This document shows positions 23,885-37,200 of a stretch of 64,000 bases of DNA, piece after piece. The stretch is from Panorpa germanica (lineage: Eukaryota > Arthropoda > Insecta > Mecoptera > Panorpidae): the NCBI GenBank assembly GCA_963678705.1, contig OY783222.1, positions 1,178,001 through 1,242,000 on the forward strand. The letters are read 5' to 3'. The translations under genes and the position numbers were made by a program. Within the stretch, counting starts at the first letter, position 1; the number at the start of each line of letters is the position of its first letter. The notes beneath the pieces were generated by a model, which was not told the DNA's origin, did no database searches, and saw nothing but the letters and a program-made list of their open reading frames with translations.

Positions 23885-25596
23885 ATTAATATTGCAACAA
23901 ATGTTGCTTGTAGAGAGAGTTTTAAATTTTACCAAATTTCCAATAATCTTGTAACGACTGATGCTATTCTAAATTATCCGTTATCACAAAAGCGTTCGAC
24001 AATTTCTTCTTATTATATTTTGTAACTGTATCTTTTTCACACAAGTCATGAGAAATGAAATTTGATGAGAAATATTCATCAATAATAAAAACTTGCTATA
24101 CAAACGACTTTCACCATTTTCAACTCAAATAACAAGAAGTTCTAGAAGTCAGCATCTACATTTTAATACATTTTAAATTAAGATCAAAATTTCTAAAAAA
24201 AAAAAAACACAAACCAGATATTTTTGTAAAGTTCTCAGAGAAATGAATATAATAAATATTATGAACTCGACTTGTTAGATAATCTTGAGCTTGAACCTGG
24301 TGCTACCCCATAACCTGATCATAATGATCTTCCTCTGGTCTTCTCAATAGTTTCGTACTCTTTTTATCTCTCACAATAATACTACGCAACCTTCCCTTTA
24401 CTGTTTATCTCTTATAACCTTCCTAAAAGTTCAATTCCCTTATATCTCCTGTCGATCTTTTCTTTTCAGATGCCCTTGTGTTAGGGGCTGCAATACATGA
24501 CCCCAGCTTGTATGTATCTAGTCTAGTATTACTTTTACTTGGGGATGCAGGGTGCAGTTTACTATACACATGAGGGTATCTTTTTATTTTCTAGTATCTT
24601 CTTCGTTGTCTTGTTCTTCATGTATTTGAAACCCTTATTGATAAAATTGTTAGATTCCAGAATATAATCTCATCTTGTTTTTTAACATTTCTTTATTTAT
24701 TTCACAATATTTTTTCTGTAACTGTGTATGGTATAGTCACACATAAAAGTTAATGTTCTTTTCGTACATACTTTTAAATTAGATATTACTTAACGATTAA
24801 ATCATCCTGTAATTAATAGAAACTTTAAAACTACAGCGACAAACTAACCCAGCATCCAGACGCCATCTGTGTGGTCTACATCTCATTGTACACCCTTAAG
24901 GATTACGCCTTTACAAAATCTATTCTATTCCTAATATTATTTCCATGTAAATATTTCTATTGATTCATTGTATTCAGTATTTTGTTTTTCTATACACTTT
25001 TATACAAATTGTCATTGATCATTTTACATATTGTGATTGCATCATTCAGACACACACATACATATATACATACATATGTATTATAAATACAAACACGACA
25101 TACAATCCCACTACTGATTTGTCACTATATGACAGATTGTACAACAATAATAAAGAGATGGGTGTAAAATGGTTGGTCGGATGGGACGCGATGTGTTTAG
25201 ATTGCTTAGCGATTAGATGGCGCTGATAAGACGAGTTTTGTAACAGAAAATAAAAAAATGCATCTTTTTGTATTCAGAAATAAAGAACAGTTTATATAAA
25301 TGTTACAAATTTGTAGATTTTTAAGTCTAAGGCTGGACACATACTGGTGATAAAATTTACAGCATTTCTCTGCAACAATGTTAAGTTTCTCTATAGACAG
25401 TTTTGTCATCAGTGCTACGTTTAGGTTAACAGAAGCAGCGAGAAGTTATTGCAAAGACAAAACATGCAATTTTCGTCGAATGCACTATAGTAACTGCAAT
25501 AGGCAAAGAAGCGACAAACCCTCTTTAACAATTCTTAAAGTTTTAAAAATTTTATTTATTGCTTAATCTCGATCTTTTTCAATAGGCTAGATGAAC
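23885..25596. other. unassigned region with a strong polypyrimidine/AG site
   Basis: Holds a C/T-rich stretch at 24330-24467 ending in TCTTTTCTTTTCAG (AG at 24468-24469), which looks like a good splice acceptor on the + strand. The frame opening with ATG just after it closes within a few codons. No gene is supported. Confidence 0.4.
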
Positions 25597-25655
25597 GAGA
25601 TTTATGCTTGACGCTAGACTGCAGGTTCGATCTCCGGTCCAGCGCTGTTATTATC
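25597..25655 (+). repeat. family H copy 2, B-box-bearing fragment
   Basis: Contains GACTGCAGGTTCGATCTCC, with the pol III B-box core GGTTCGATC, followed by GGTCCAGCGCT. It aligns with 966-1017. The region to the left lacks a convincing A box at tRNA spacing, so this is probably a decayed tRNA-derived SINE head rather than a tRNA. Confidence 0.4.
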
Positions 25656-25732
25656 ATAAATATATAAAGCAGCGATGTAGTGTACATATATGAGGCCATC
25701 ATAGTTCTTTGAACATGTGTTTTTATTGCGAA

Positions 25733-26081
25733 ATCTTCTTCTTCTTCTTCAGTGGCTCGACAGCCCTGGGTGGGCCCTGGCCTTCTCAAGATTTTTTTCC
25801 GATTGATTTAATTACTTGAGATTTCGTAACAAGATTTTTTTCACGGGGTGGAGTTGTTAGCACCACGCCCAACCCCCAACCTGGAGGACCAGTCCCCTGA
25901 TATAATCCCCAGGGGCAGGGTGCCCGGCTATACCCCCAAGGCACTGGGTACCCATTTTAGTCGCCTCTTACGACATGCATGAGCTACATTGGGACTATTC
26001 TTTCACACCCGGTCACCACTCGGGAATTATATCCAAAACCCAGATAATATCTGGCCCGGGGATCGAACCCGCTTGCTAAAT
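25733..26081 (-). mobile_element. tRNA-headed SINE (5' end shortened)
   Basis: On the minus strand the element starts with GCGGGTTCGATCCCCGG, whose GGTTCGATCC is a pol III B box. It continues through a body with CATGCATGTCGTAAGAGGCG and ACTAAAATGGGTACC, and ends in GGGCTGTCGAGCCACTG followed by a (GAA)n tail. B box, body and simple-repeat tail in this order is SINE architecture. The GTCGTAAGAGGCGACTA core resembles, from memory, a conserved domain of arthropod SINEs. The A-box part is missing, so the copy is shortened in the tRNA head. It is far GC-richer than its surroundings. A second fragment lies at 50812-50943. Confidence 0.75.
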
Positions 26082-26221
26082 AGATTATGCAATTATTCTT
26101 CAACACATTGACTTTCAAAACCATCGAATATTTTTGCTCTTTACTTCTATCTAAGAATTCTAGAAACGCTGCCATCTATTTATAAATCAATTTTCTACTT
26201 TTCATATAAATTAAATTTTTT

Positions 26222-26538
26222 GTGCTGTAAAAAATTGAAAAATTAATAAAAAAACAAAAACTCGACAGCGTTACCTGCAGAAACTTATCAACAAATGAAA
26301 TCATGTTAGTTTTTCGATTTCAGAAAATCCAATGATGAGTTATGGGTACCACTCATAATGTTACTTTTTTTTTGTGACGTCTGCAGAGATTCGCTGTCAA
26401 TGGCTCATTTCTTGATATTTATTTATGAAAATTTCACAAAGTATTCTTCAAATGTCATTTTATCATGTAGTAATTATAGAAATAATTATATATTAACTGT
26501 GTCGTCAAAAAACATTTTCGAAAATATACTTCTTTTTT
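26222..26538 (-). mobile_element. family B element, copy 3 (reverse, left half)
   Basis: Carries, on the minus strand, the left part of family B: GTCGTCAAAAAAC read in reverse, the CATTGACAGCGAATCTC block, GTGGTACCCATAACTCATCA, TTTCTGCAGGTAACGCTG, and an end at AATTTTTTACAGCAC. The right half is absent, complementary in extent to copy 2. A minus-strand frame of the parent element stays open here but is judged non-coding. Confidence 0.7.
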
Positions 26539-28402
26539 ATTACTTACACTTAAAAGAGAACCACAACCTATCTATGAACAATGTAATAACCCAGTAACAA
26601 TTAAGCAAATCAATCATTCGTATAAGCAGATATTTGAAGTCTGAAATACCTGATTGATTTTATTAATAAATCTAACTAAATCTCCTTAATTTAAATACAG
26701 ATACTCTTATTTATGATTTAAATTATGTAATATAATAAATGTATCTATTGTTTTTAGTGCTAATAACTGTCTGGTTGATGCATTCAAATGGTCGATTATT
26801 GTCCGACGCATTGGAGATAATATATTGTCAATAAATTCGGACGGATCGGATCACATTGCATTAAAATCGATGAGTAAAGTGAATCACATCCTTAATCCAG
26901 GACACCTAGTTAACTTATCCATATGTATTTAATAAACGCACGTTGTTCAGATTTAATATTAAGTACAAATAAAGGATTTTCTGTTTCTTCATACCCTTAC
27001 CCTTGAAAACCACATAAATATGTTGCCATATGTGAAAATAAATATCGAACATATGTACAAATTACTTTTCTGACCCCAAATAATATTTCTAAATAGATTG
27101 GTATAAACTTCTGTGTTTAATAGTCACTCACTCACTCACTTACCCATTGAGTTATGGTCTGGAGCGTAAAATCTTTCATTAATTCAATAGTTTTAATTAT
27201 TGTTTCTAATTAGTACCGAATTTAAACATCAGACCGTGAATGATTGTTATTTTTAAATGATTTATAATATCAACATTCTTTATGCTTCTTAATTCTTTTT
27301 AATATTAACATTTAATGGGCATTATTAATTAGTCTAATTAGGATTATCATTTTATATAAAATATATTTATCTAAGGTTGCATAGACGTTCTCCTTTAATT
27401 AAATTTTGGAGTATTATCTCAGAATGGTAGGTATGTGTTGCAAAGGAATTAAACCTAACATCTAGTTTAGTTTAGTTACTGCGTTTGTTTAGACTTCATA
27501 AGATTATAACGCGCAACGTCGTCAAGAAGACCTAAGATTTACTGTTAAAAGAACCGAATATACAATGCTTTGTTCTCGCGGCACATCTTAAACGAAAATA
27601 AACGCGCAGGACAACCTAGGACGAGTTTTCTGTGCGCATGCAAAGAATTGTCGGCGTGCGTATAACGTTGCCTGCATTTAATGTAGAAAACATAAAAGAA
27701 ACATAATGTAAAAACAGTATCATAAATTATTACTTAAGAATATAAACAAAATCAACTCTTAGAAATATAAAATGGACGTGGTTAGATGGATAGATTCATT
27801 TGCATCCCTAACGCAACTACTAATTTAGGGGTTGTAATAAATTTGTTAATAGGTACTGCCATTTGTTGTAATATTATTTATTGTGATGTAACTTCTTGTG
27901 GTTTAAATACCATGTTTTCCCACGATTTTTTTAACTTGAAATTCATCATAATTGATATAAAATTTAGTTATTTATTTAGGAATTTAAAATTACATAGTTT
28001 CAAAACATTCCTAATAGAACATTAGCTTGCATTAACATTAAAAACAACTTATGAGTTTAATAAAATAATTTGAGGGACAATTTTGGTTAAGCATTTTTCG
28101 ATAATGTTATTTTTTAACTCTTGCATTTGCTGTGCTTGTAAAATGTTCGTCGTTGCTTCGGTGAATGCCCGACTAATGCCCGTGGCAATAAACGACTTGG
28201 TTATAAAATTATATTAATTTGATATTTATAAGTCCTTAGGTCCTTTTAATCATTTTAAATTTAAGCAGAGCGTCTAGGTCCTTTACAACCTGTCTAGGAC
28301 ATTTAATAAGTAGGTATGTGAATATATACATACACTGTTAGCTATATAGGATATTTAGCGGTTTCCAATTTTGGAAAAAATATTATAAAAGAAATATTGA
28401 TA
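26539..28402. other. unassigned region
   Basis: Contains (ACTC)n at 27123-27142 and a CpG-richer patch at 27500-27680 with TGTGCGCATGC. No gene-like frame is supported: the + strand frame at 27786-28025 has no recognisable domain. Confidence 0.45.
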
Positions 28403-28406
28403 TTAA

Positions 28407-28633
28407 CCCTGCGTGTGTACACTGGGTCTTTTAAGGAATAGTTAAAATTTCAAGCTACTATTTCTCTTTTATGAGTACTCAACGCGCTTCACCTATGCCC
28501 CCTAAAAAATCTAGGTAGTGATAGGGACTTAAGGTTCCAGCAGCGTCCGAATCTGGCAGTTTATTTGCAAAGACGAGCCAGTAAAACATGCTTCTGTACT
28601 TGCCACCCTAAAAGGGTCAGTGTACAAACGACG
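28407..28633. mobile_element. piggyBac-like TTAA MITE (family E)
   Basis: A 227-bp element preceded by TTAA (28403-28406) and followed by TTAG (28634-28637). The left end reads CCCTGCGTGTGTACACTGGG followed by TCTTTTAAGG. The right end, reversed, reads CGTCGTTTGTACACTGACCC followed by TTTTAGGG. TTAA-CCCT with inverted ends is characteristic of piggyBac-group elements. It has no coding capacity. Confidence 0.6.
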
Positions 28634-28879
28634 TTAGTATTTTCCAAGCACTTTTTTTATGATTGGAATAAATATTTCATGTAATTTAATATATTATTAC
28701 TTAGATTATATATATAAATTTTTTTTTATTAATTTCTTTTTTACTAAATTCTCTTTTTGACACTAATTATTATTAACTATTATTAATTATTATTTCATAA
28801 CTTTTGTAAAATTTATTTTGTGCTTAATAATCACCGTTCCATTTATTATGACATGCCTGAATCCGTAAAATATTCCCCA

Positions 28880-29460
28880 CTTTCAGGTGCACAAATAATT
28901 CAACTTTTTGGAGCTCACGCCAAAGACACTACATTCTTTCGAAAGCTTATAGTCTAAGGTAAAAAAGTCTGCAACCGTTTTTCTTTATATTTATTTGTTG
29001 TAAAGTTACGAATTTATTAACAATATTTCGTTTTTTCTGCGATTTTTACTATTTGTCAATATTTATTAACAACGGTTTTAAACTTTGGACTTTGGCAACT
29101 TCTGGACCATGTAGTAGACACTTCAAAAAGTAATCCAGAATTTTTTCAGATTTTTTGAAAGCTTAGAAAACTGGAAAAATCCTCAAAGACTCAGTGTACA
29201 CACCATGTTTCTGGGAATTTAATTTTTTGTAGGTCTTCCTAGAGGGTCTATTTCATGGCGTTTTTGAAAAATTGAAAAAGAGAAATTTCTTCAAAATGAA
29301 TATAAGTAAGGGTGCTCTAAAAGGGCCCTGTTTTCATGCTAGCAAGTACGCAAACGTTCTCAATTAGATATTACATTATCCGTTCTCAAAATTTCAGCTT
29401 TGCTAAAATGACGTAGGTCTAGGAGCTCAGCGATCTTAAGCCTAATAACTTTTATCCACG
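28880..29460. mobile_element. decayed element(s) with a family E-like end
   Basis: On the minus strand 29180-29215 reads ACATGGTGTGTACACTGAG followed by TCTTTGAGG, matching the terminus of the family E element. The tail at 29380-29440 (CAAAATTTCAGCTTTGCTAA, GACGTAGGTCTAGGAGCTC) resembles the conserved 3' region of other arthropod elements. Boundaries cannot be fixed. Confidence 0.35.
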
Positions 29461-32400
29461 AAATTAGACTAAAACCTTTTTCTAGGATTAAAGAAAGAGT
29501 GTTCTTCTTAATCTAACAAACATACTCGAGCATACGAACAGTGTAGATTTTCACGAATGTTTCTTGTGGTAAAGTAGAGTCTCCAAAACACACCTCACAT
29601 ATGCTAAAGACATACATTATACCCATACTCAAGAAATGACTGTATGCGACGCCTTATAATATGTTTCTAATATGTTATTAACAAACCCACATAAGTAAAA
29701 CTAAGATAAAAATACTATAGGAACGTCTTTTACTAACGAAGAAGTGTGTAGTATTTATGAGGAGTATATACTAAACAACAGGGCTGAACAATCTTATGTT
29801 TTCGGGTCGTTAAGTACAGTGTTAGAAATATATTTAGGATTCAATAATATGGAACGGTCACAATATGAATCGATGCATTATTAAACCACAATTGGTACCA
29901 AGATATTTAAGATATAACTAAACGATAGTAAGTTAATAATATACGCATAGAAAATGTTCCACATCTCTGATATTTCTAAATATTAGTTATATGTTTTTGT
30001 AGTATACGAGTATATATATTATAAGAGAAGACTAAACATTCTTTGCTAATAAATGGTTTGACGATGCTCGGGTTGGAGAATTGTTCAGTGCCTAACCTCT
30101 TTTCGGGAAAGAGTCAATAGACACGACGGGACGAAGACGGGGAAGAGGGGAAAGAGGAGAATCTTATTGCAGCTTGTTTCGTTGTCTTTAATTTTTTTTT
30201 GTGGTTTCATCTTCATCGTTTTACTAAAATCAAAGTTAAAAATATATTATTAAATGTCGCGTGTCGGAGTTAATATAAAAAATGTTCTAAAATGCGGTAC
30301 ACTCAATGGAAAATAGTTGAATCGATATTGTTTCACAAATTTATTACATTTACAATCAGTCTAGATTATTTGACTCCAATATTAGCGCTTATAAAACCTC
30401 AAAAACATTTTTAAAATATCGTATTTCAAAAACCTATTAAATAACTATATAATTTGATGCAGTATTACCCTCATGCATATAAATTTCTTCCCTATTTTAA
30501 ACATTTTTTTGTTAAAATTTGACACGCGTTAAAATATGGGGTAAAAAGTATCTTTTTAACTAAAAAAAAGTGAAATGCGTTTAATAAATTCGGCATAATA
30601 GAAAAACAATTTGTCAAATAGTCAATGAACATGTAAAGCAAAGAATAAATAAAAAATTTGATATTTTATTTGCCTAATTTTTGGAAATCAAAATAAGGTC
30701 GTGTGTCATATAAAAGAAAAAGTAACTGGTATATTTTTAGTAATATTTTACAATGAAACAAATAAAGATAAAAGGGTTAATAATTGAAGAGTGATTTTCA
30801 GTCTCTGTTCGCTTGAAAGCTAAATTTCTTGGGTGGACATCAATTACGTAGTCCGGCCGGCGATCTTTTACGACCATAATTATTATTAAAAAATAAAGGT
30901 ACAACAATTTACTTTTGTCTAATAGCAAAATTATTTGATTATAATATTTTAAAATTTGTTGAACATCAAGATCAGTTTTATAATAGGTAAATTATATATT
31001 TTTATATAAAAATTAAGTACAACCCATTGAGAAACTTTTGATTTTTAAAACTTTAAAGATTTGTAAAAGATTTTAAATTAAATACATAGATATAATACAT
31101 TTTTAGAATTGATACAAGAGTTTTGGTTTTCCAAAGCAGCGATTTTTGTTTATAAATTTGCAAACTAATCTTAAAATATTTCTTCATAAGCTATCGAGCT
31201 CAAATCTTGCATAAATTGAATCGATCGCTTTTATTATTAAACTTTAACACCGCTTGTTTCTTTAAAATATATTTTTATAAATAAAATTCTTAATTTTGTT
31301 CTAATATATCGACAATCTTTTCTACATAATGAATCATTTATTCAATAAATTACTCCTAGTATTTATAAGGGATTATCAGCAATTTGACGAAACGCGCATG
31401 TTCGTAACGAATCCCAAAATACCCATTTAACAAAAATAACTATAATACCATAAAAAATACAAAATGTTGAAAAAACCTAAAACATATTAGGTAATTCTGC
31501 GTTGTTTATTTTTCTGTTTATTCCACAATATGTCAGTTTGTGAACCAAGCCAGGTGAGGGTTCCCGTTTTTATTTTCTATTTCTAGGAGAGAGGTAACCC
31601 CACCGACGGGGGTCAGAGGGTAAAAATAAATCCACTGAACGAGCGTGAAGTTTCGGCTGTCACGATTATACGTATATAATAATAATATATATTTTTTGTA
31701 TTTTTTTTACTTTTTCAATGGACCAACTACGATACAACCAGACAGGACATATTTTTGTATCGTAGACAATGGAGTTCTTTTGACTTGTTTTTTAACATTA
31801 TTTTCTATAACACAAAGGAGATTTTTAGCTATTAAAAAATTTGATTTTTTCGTCATCATATAGATAATATTGTCTGCGACCACATTGTTGTTGAACAATG
31901 TCACACAAATTTCTGTTTAATTTTAAAAATTATTATTTTTTAATTGAATCTGAACCAATTACTCGAAAATATTAAATATGTCAGACATAGTTCACATATA
32001 TGACGCCACAACGCTTTTTCTTCCCTCTAAACCATTGCCATCCACTCTCTCCCTTCTTAAATATTTATTCGCATAGTTTTGAATGCGTTTCAAAAATTAA
32101 TTGGTAAACATGACTTCTTTAAGTTGTTTTTGAATAACAATTAGGTTATTTGTAAATCAAATTAGTGCTAATAATTTGACAATATAAGTACAGGTACAAT
32201 CTATTATATAAACTAAATTAACATAATAAAAGAATGAAGGTATGTTATTGGGTGATTAATATATGTACCCTCTGCAAATGGTTTGACTAGTCGTTTTGCG
32301 ATTTTGCGTTTGCAAGCGTGGCATATATTATATATATATATGTTTGATATTTAGATAGCTACAACCTTAAACTACCCCAAGGAATTACAACCCCTAACAC

Positions 32401-32645
32401 CGTCAAATAAATAAATTACCATTTCTACATTAAGACAATCACAGCAAATAAATTTGGACGTATTATGTGGAACAATTATTAGATGCTAGATGAAATTTTT
32501 AATGATAGTTTTTTAACCGTTGAAATTTAATATTTTTCTATTTTTATTTAATTGCCTTTTATCCAACGGAATTGCCATTGTATTTACCTTGCCAGTTGTT
32601 TGAGCATTAATAGAAGAGCAGAGAGTGCTTAGGGTCATATAATCA
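29461..32645. other. unassigned region
   Basis: Three kilobases of mostly AT-rich DNA. Local notes: a purine/CpG-richer patch at 30100-30160, and a GC-richer patch at 31540-31620 with GCCAGGTGAGGG (donor-like) and TATTTCTAGGAG (acceptor-like) about 50 bp apart but no supporting open frame. No shared repeat found. Confidence 0.45.
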
Positions 32646-32722
32646 CAATTGTTAGTCACCTGGATCCAGATCAAGGTCGGGAGCGAGTTCAGGATAGATC
32701 TAGGTCCAGGGTTGTGACTGAA
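32646..32722. repeat. stem-loop, about 77 bp
   Basis: TTAGTCACCTGGATCCAGATC on the left is complementary, with a 2-base bulge and few mismatches, to GATCTAGGTCCAGGGTTGTG-ACTGAA on the right. The loop of roughly 25 bases contains GGTCGGGAGCGAG. It may be a tiny foldback element; no second copy seen. Confidence 0.45.
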
Positions 32723-32932
32723 ATTCAAGCATTACGTTTTTAGCTTGTCGAGGAGGGATGTTTTTGTCTTCTTTTGCTAGGCTGTATAACTCTGCTCTTC
32801 TTTTAAAGTTGAAGCTGTTGGATGATGATCACTGGACCGCAATGCTATTGTTGCAACCCTTAGAACGGGGTGTAGTCAAGAGACTTTTTGAAAAGGTTAA
32901 ATAAAAATATACTGTCTAGTTTATATAATATA

Positions 32933-33143
32933 GTTCAAATTACGAGTGTTCGGCGGCAATTTATACTTAAAACAAGTTGTGGGCTATAATCTGCCGATAT
33001 TACTAAAAAGCACTGATTCACTTATTTTTCTATAATGTGTATAATAACGAATAAGATAAAATTCATTATCGTATTGTAGATTTATACCGCTCTTATAACC
33101 TCTTTGAAGAATAAGTCGCCGCCGAACTATCGTGATTTTGACA
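32933..33143. mobile_element. family D MITE, complete, TA-flanked
   Basis: A 211-bp element bounded on both sides by TA (32931-32932 and 33144-33145). Its ends are inverted for about 40 bp: GTTCAAATTACGAGTGTTCG then GCGGC at the left, and TGTCAAAATCACGATAGTTC then GGCGGC read inward from the right. A TA duplication fits Tc1/mariner-type transposition. Other copies or fragments lie at 10315, 34146 and 62331. The interior is AT-rich and non-coding. Confidence 0.75.
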
Positions 33144-33145
33144 TA

Positions 33146-34145
33146 GCTTTATCATGTGCTCTATATATATAAATATATTATTTACGTATATTAATAAGTA
33201 AATTTTACGTAAATTCCTTTACATAATAGAGTAGAGATACTCGGCTGTAAGCAAATGTTAATTTTGAGGTCCTGAATTTGGATATTTTTTAGAGTCATAG
33301 TTATTGAATTAATTGTTTGACGTTCTAATTTTATTATAAGTAAACTTAATATTTATCCAGTGATAGCTTAAAGAATTGGGGTTGCATGGTCTACTAGGAC
33401 TGCGAGGCTTTCTCTCTCGCTAATATCGCATAAGTCGAATAATAAGTATTTATTTGAACATATCTGCTGAACCAACGCTATATTTCCATCGTTTGATTGT
33501 TGTTTCAGACCAATTACTAAATTTATCATATATTTTTTATAATTACACTATAAAATCTGCCAAAATTTCTATCCCACTAATATCTAAAATGAACCGACGG
33601 TAAATAAAAACATATAATACAACCAATAAATTTCCTGAGTTGATTATAGAACTGTGAGAGTCTCTCATTGTAAAGTACGTACAAATTATAAAAAGAATCA
33701 ACGTTAAGAAAAAGGTATTTATTTTAGTAAATTCAATTCCACCCCTGGGATGATGGATAGTCTATTTTCTTTGTATTGCTTGTCTTTCTTTTAATCGCCG
33801 ATTTCACCCCACTAAAATTTAATAAAGTATACAATTTATTTTCAATAAAATATCAACCAAAAAAAATAATTATTTATTTATTAAATTTAAAGTTTGATAT
33901 TTATTTTACTATTTATTCTTCAAATTTAAATTCAATACTTTCTGAGTACATTGTTTAAACAAACAAACGTGTAAATGTACCAGGTTTACGGTGGGAAAAA
34001 TGATTTCATAAATTTCGGTTCATATTTTTATTGTTAGTTCATATTTGTATTTCAGATTTTTGACAATTTAAACTTATCTTCAACGAATATTGTTCAAATT
34101 ATTTGGAACTATTTCTTAAAAGTAATATCGAGTAAAAGATGTCTC
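33146..34145. other. unassigned AT-rich region
   Basis: About 1 kb between two family D copies with no recognisable feature. Confidence 0.5.
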
Positions 34146-34242
34146 TAGTTCAAATTATGTGAGCTAGGCAGTGATGCTTAGGTTATAAGAGCTTTATAAA
34201 TCCACGATACGATAGTGAATTTTATTTTATTCGTTTAAAGAA
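34146..34242 (-). repeat. family D fragment (reverse)
   Basis: Matches the right half of the 32933 element in reverse: a degraded end (GTTCAAATTATGTGAGCT), then GGTTATAAGAGC, TATAAATC, ACGATACGATAGTGAATT and TTATTCGTTT. The GTTCGGCGGC core has decayed. The other half is absent. Confidence 0.65.
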
Positions 34243-37200
34243 ATATGTTTTATGTTTATAATCTCAATAAATTAGTGATACATACGACCTCTGGTTAGTA
34301 AAACTTTGCAATCCTATACATCTATGTATATTGTATAATTTAGAAACCAGAGAAGATCGTAATCCTAATTCAAATAGTTCGATATTTTTCCATCAGCATA
34401 TTCCACTTTTCCAACATGGTGTCCAACAAGCAAAGCATACCGTGACAAAGCTAACCCGCTGTTCCGCCATATTGCAACATCTTGACCTCTATTTTTATTC
34501 AGGATGAACTCTGCTTTTATTGGACACATTGGACAGTTCTACCAATACAACGATACATTTTCAATACCCTCTGTGTAAAACAATCACACACATGTGTCTA
34601 TGTATTGTGTGGACTATATTTTTACCTATTGTATGTTAAGTAAACGACATGGGCATATTTTAAAACAATGGAAAACCTTGAAAACTCCAGAATAACGCGT
34701 TGCTGTTGTCGCTGCCCTCAACACCGGTGCAAAAAGGTCATCAAAGGTCAATTTCTGTTTTGTTATGTATTGTCTTTGATTAAATTAAAGTTGTCATTTA
34801 TAGGAAAACTTTTATATAACGTTATTTACGAGTATTTAGTAATCGATTTTTATTCTAACCTATAAAAAACTAAATTTGAATTACAAATTATTTACCTTTG
34901 TTATATTTATTACTTGACTGTTTGTATTGAGCTAAATCGAACGGATATGAACAAATATTGTAGTGGTAAATTAGGTAATTTGGTAGAGCGTTTAAAACGA
35001 AGGTAAAAACGCAGTCCGGCGCTGTAGTGTCAGCGTTAGTATTATGCCAGAGAGACAGTTCAATAAAACAAGAACAAAAAGAAGAGACAGTTCTTAAAAC
35101 ATATTGTACAGAATATTATTACAAAACATTTACATCCAAACAAGTAAATCCAGTGGCGAGGGTGATTGGGATGACAATAACTTTAATATGTAAGTTAGGA
35201 AACAATTTTTAATGACATCAAACATATTATACCTTTACTATGACAAACTACATAAGAGTACTTCATTAAGAACACTTATATCTTGTGTGTATTCATTATT
35301 CTCAAAAAGCCCCTTCCTTCAAAACGTTATTATTTTTCTATTATTTGCTTAATAAATGGTATCACTAACATATCAATTCTCCAGGTCTTTGACATCCGAA
35401 ATAAATTACCTTTTGAAATCAACTGAACGCAGAACTGATATAAGTATTGCGCAAACGAAGTTGTCCTCAGGGACAGATAAATACTAACGAGAAATGCTTT
35501 AGGGATGGCGAGGGTGTTGGTGGGTTATTTAGCGGAGTGTAGTGCAGTGGAGGGGGAAATAGAGATGGAAAAATAAGCAAAACAATCCGTTCTCGCAGAC
35601 TTGAACGTTGTTGTGGGTGGGAGGTATCTGAAGGTATCATCGTTGCAACCCACTCACTTTGGCTGTAACTTTTAATGTGTATAATTAAATTTTGAAAAAT
35701 AGTTTTTGTTAATTTTGTAAAAATTTGTTGTATTTATTTAAGAAATCATTAGCTTCAAGGACTGTTCACACTGGTTGTGTTTTCAGTGTTTTTCTGGGTG
35801 TCATATAAAAATTATAAACATGATAAACAACAACTGACAAGCGCAAATGTTCACAAAATACAAAACTGCGTGTTCAAACCAAGCAGACTAAAAAACATTA
35901 ACAAACGTGTTTTCCTTTGATCTTACCGACTCCAAATGTAAATGTGTTTTGTTTACTAAAACAGCAACAAAAGACAAAAATGCTTTAAGAACTGTCTCTT
36001 TGATGTACACATTGGTGTTTTTGTTCAGAAAAACAAGTTTATGTTCGTGTTTTATTCAGCCTTCTAGCAATATTTCAAAACGAAAGATACCCCAATTACC
36101 AATCCAATCATAAACATCAGGTTCAGCCCTTCCACCCCTTCCACCCTTCACAAAACATCTAACCTGCCACAAAAGAAGCCCATCACGAATAAAGATAATT
36201 CCTTCACATTCAAATTTGATGTACGTTTATGTTTTTAGTTTTACAAGTGCGCAAGGGGCTATAACTGTAACATGTATTTTTTAGAGTTTTAGAGTATGTG
36301 AGTGAATTGGTTTGAATTTTAAGGGTGTTTTATTCTTGTTTTCAAACAAAACGAACCACCAAAACTACCCCTGTTACGACTGGAGATCGTCATATCCAGA
36401 GATATAGCAGGTACCTTGTTTTATTTGCTCTTATTCCCCAAACTCCAATGAAACAATTCGACTTAATGTTTTGCATATACCTTTCTAGAGATAGGGAATT
36501 TAGTTTTGTTAGGCTTTATGTTGTCTATACGTGTTTGTTTGTTTTATGTGTGTGTGTTTACTTACATGTACACGTGTGGCACAACGAATCGTATAAATCA
36601 AGTTACTCATAACTTTGTACGCATTCGAAACAGAGGAATTTTGTATTGTTTTGTTGCAAGAACTGATCACTTATTTTTTATTGTTGTTTATCAAATTTTG
36701 TTGTTTGCGCATCTTGTATGGGTACTGCTGCATATTACGCAACTGTCTTAGGACTCATTCATTTATTACTAATCCGTATTATTTATATAAATTTATGAAT
36801 TAAAGAGTAGAATAATCTCAATATAAAAAACAATAGTAGAATCAATTTAAAACGAAGAACCTACAATTTCCAAGGTAATTATTATCACCCAAACATCTGT
36901 GCGAATTAAAAAATGAAATACGTTCGACTTAATGAATCTGTTGTGTTTATAAAGGTTGTGTACAGTTCGTGAAATAAATTCTTTATTATAATATCACTTC
37001 GTTTTCTATATACTTGAATAGAGATTTTCAATAAATTCTACCTAAGACTGTACTAGAACTATTAAGAAAACTTATTAAAGGGTTGAAAAACAGACGCAGT
37101 AAAATGAAAATGAATTCATTACATATTATTTATGACCCGTTTATTTTTTAATATATTTTTCACCTAGAAAAGTTTTTCTTTTTTTTTAATTTTCTTAAAA

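Noticed and set aside
25597-25655. tRNA gene at the B-box sequence
   Set aside because: No A box at proper spacing, no acceptor stem pairing and no plausible anticodon arm.
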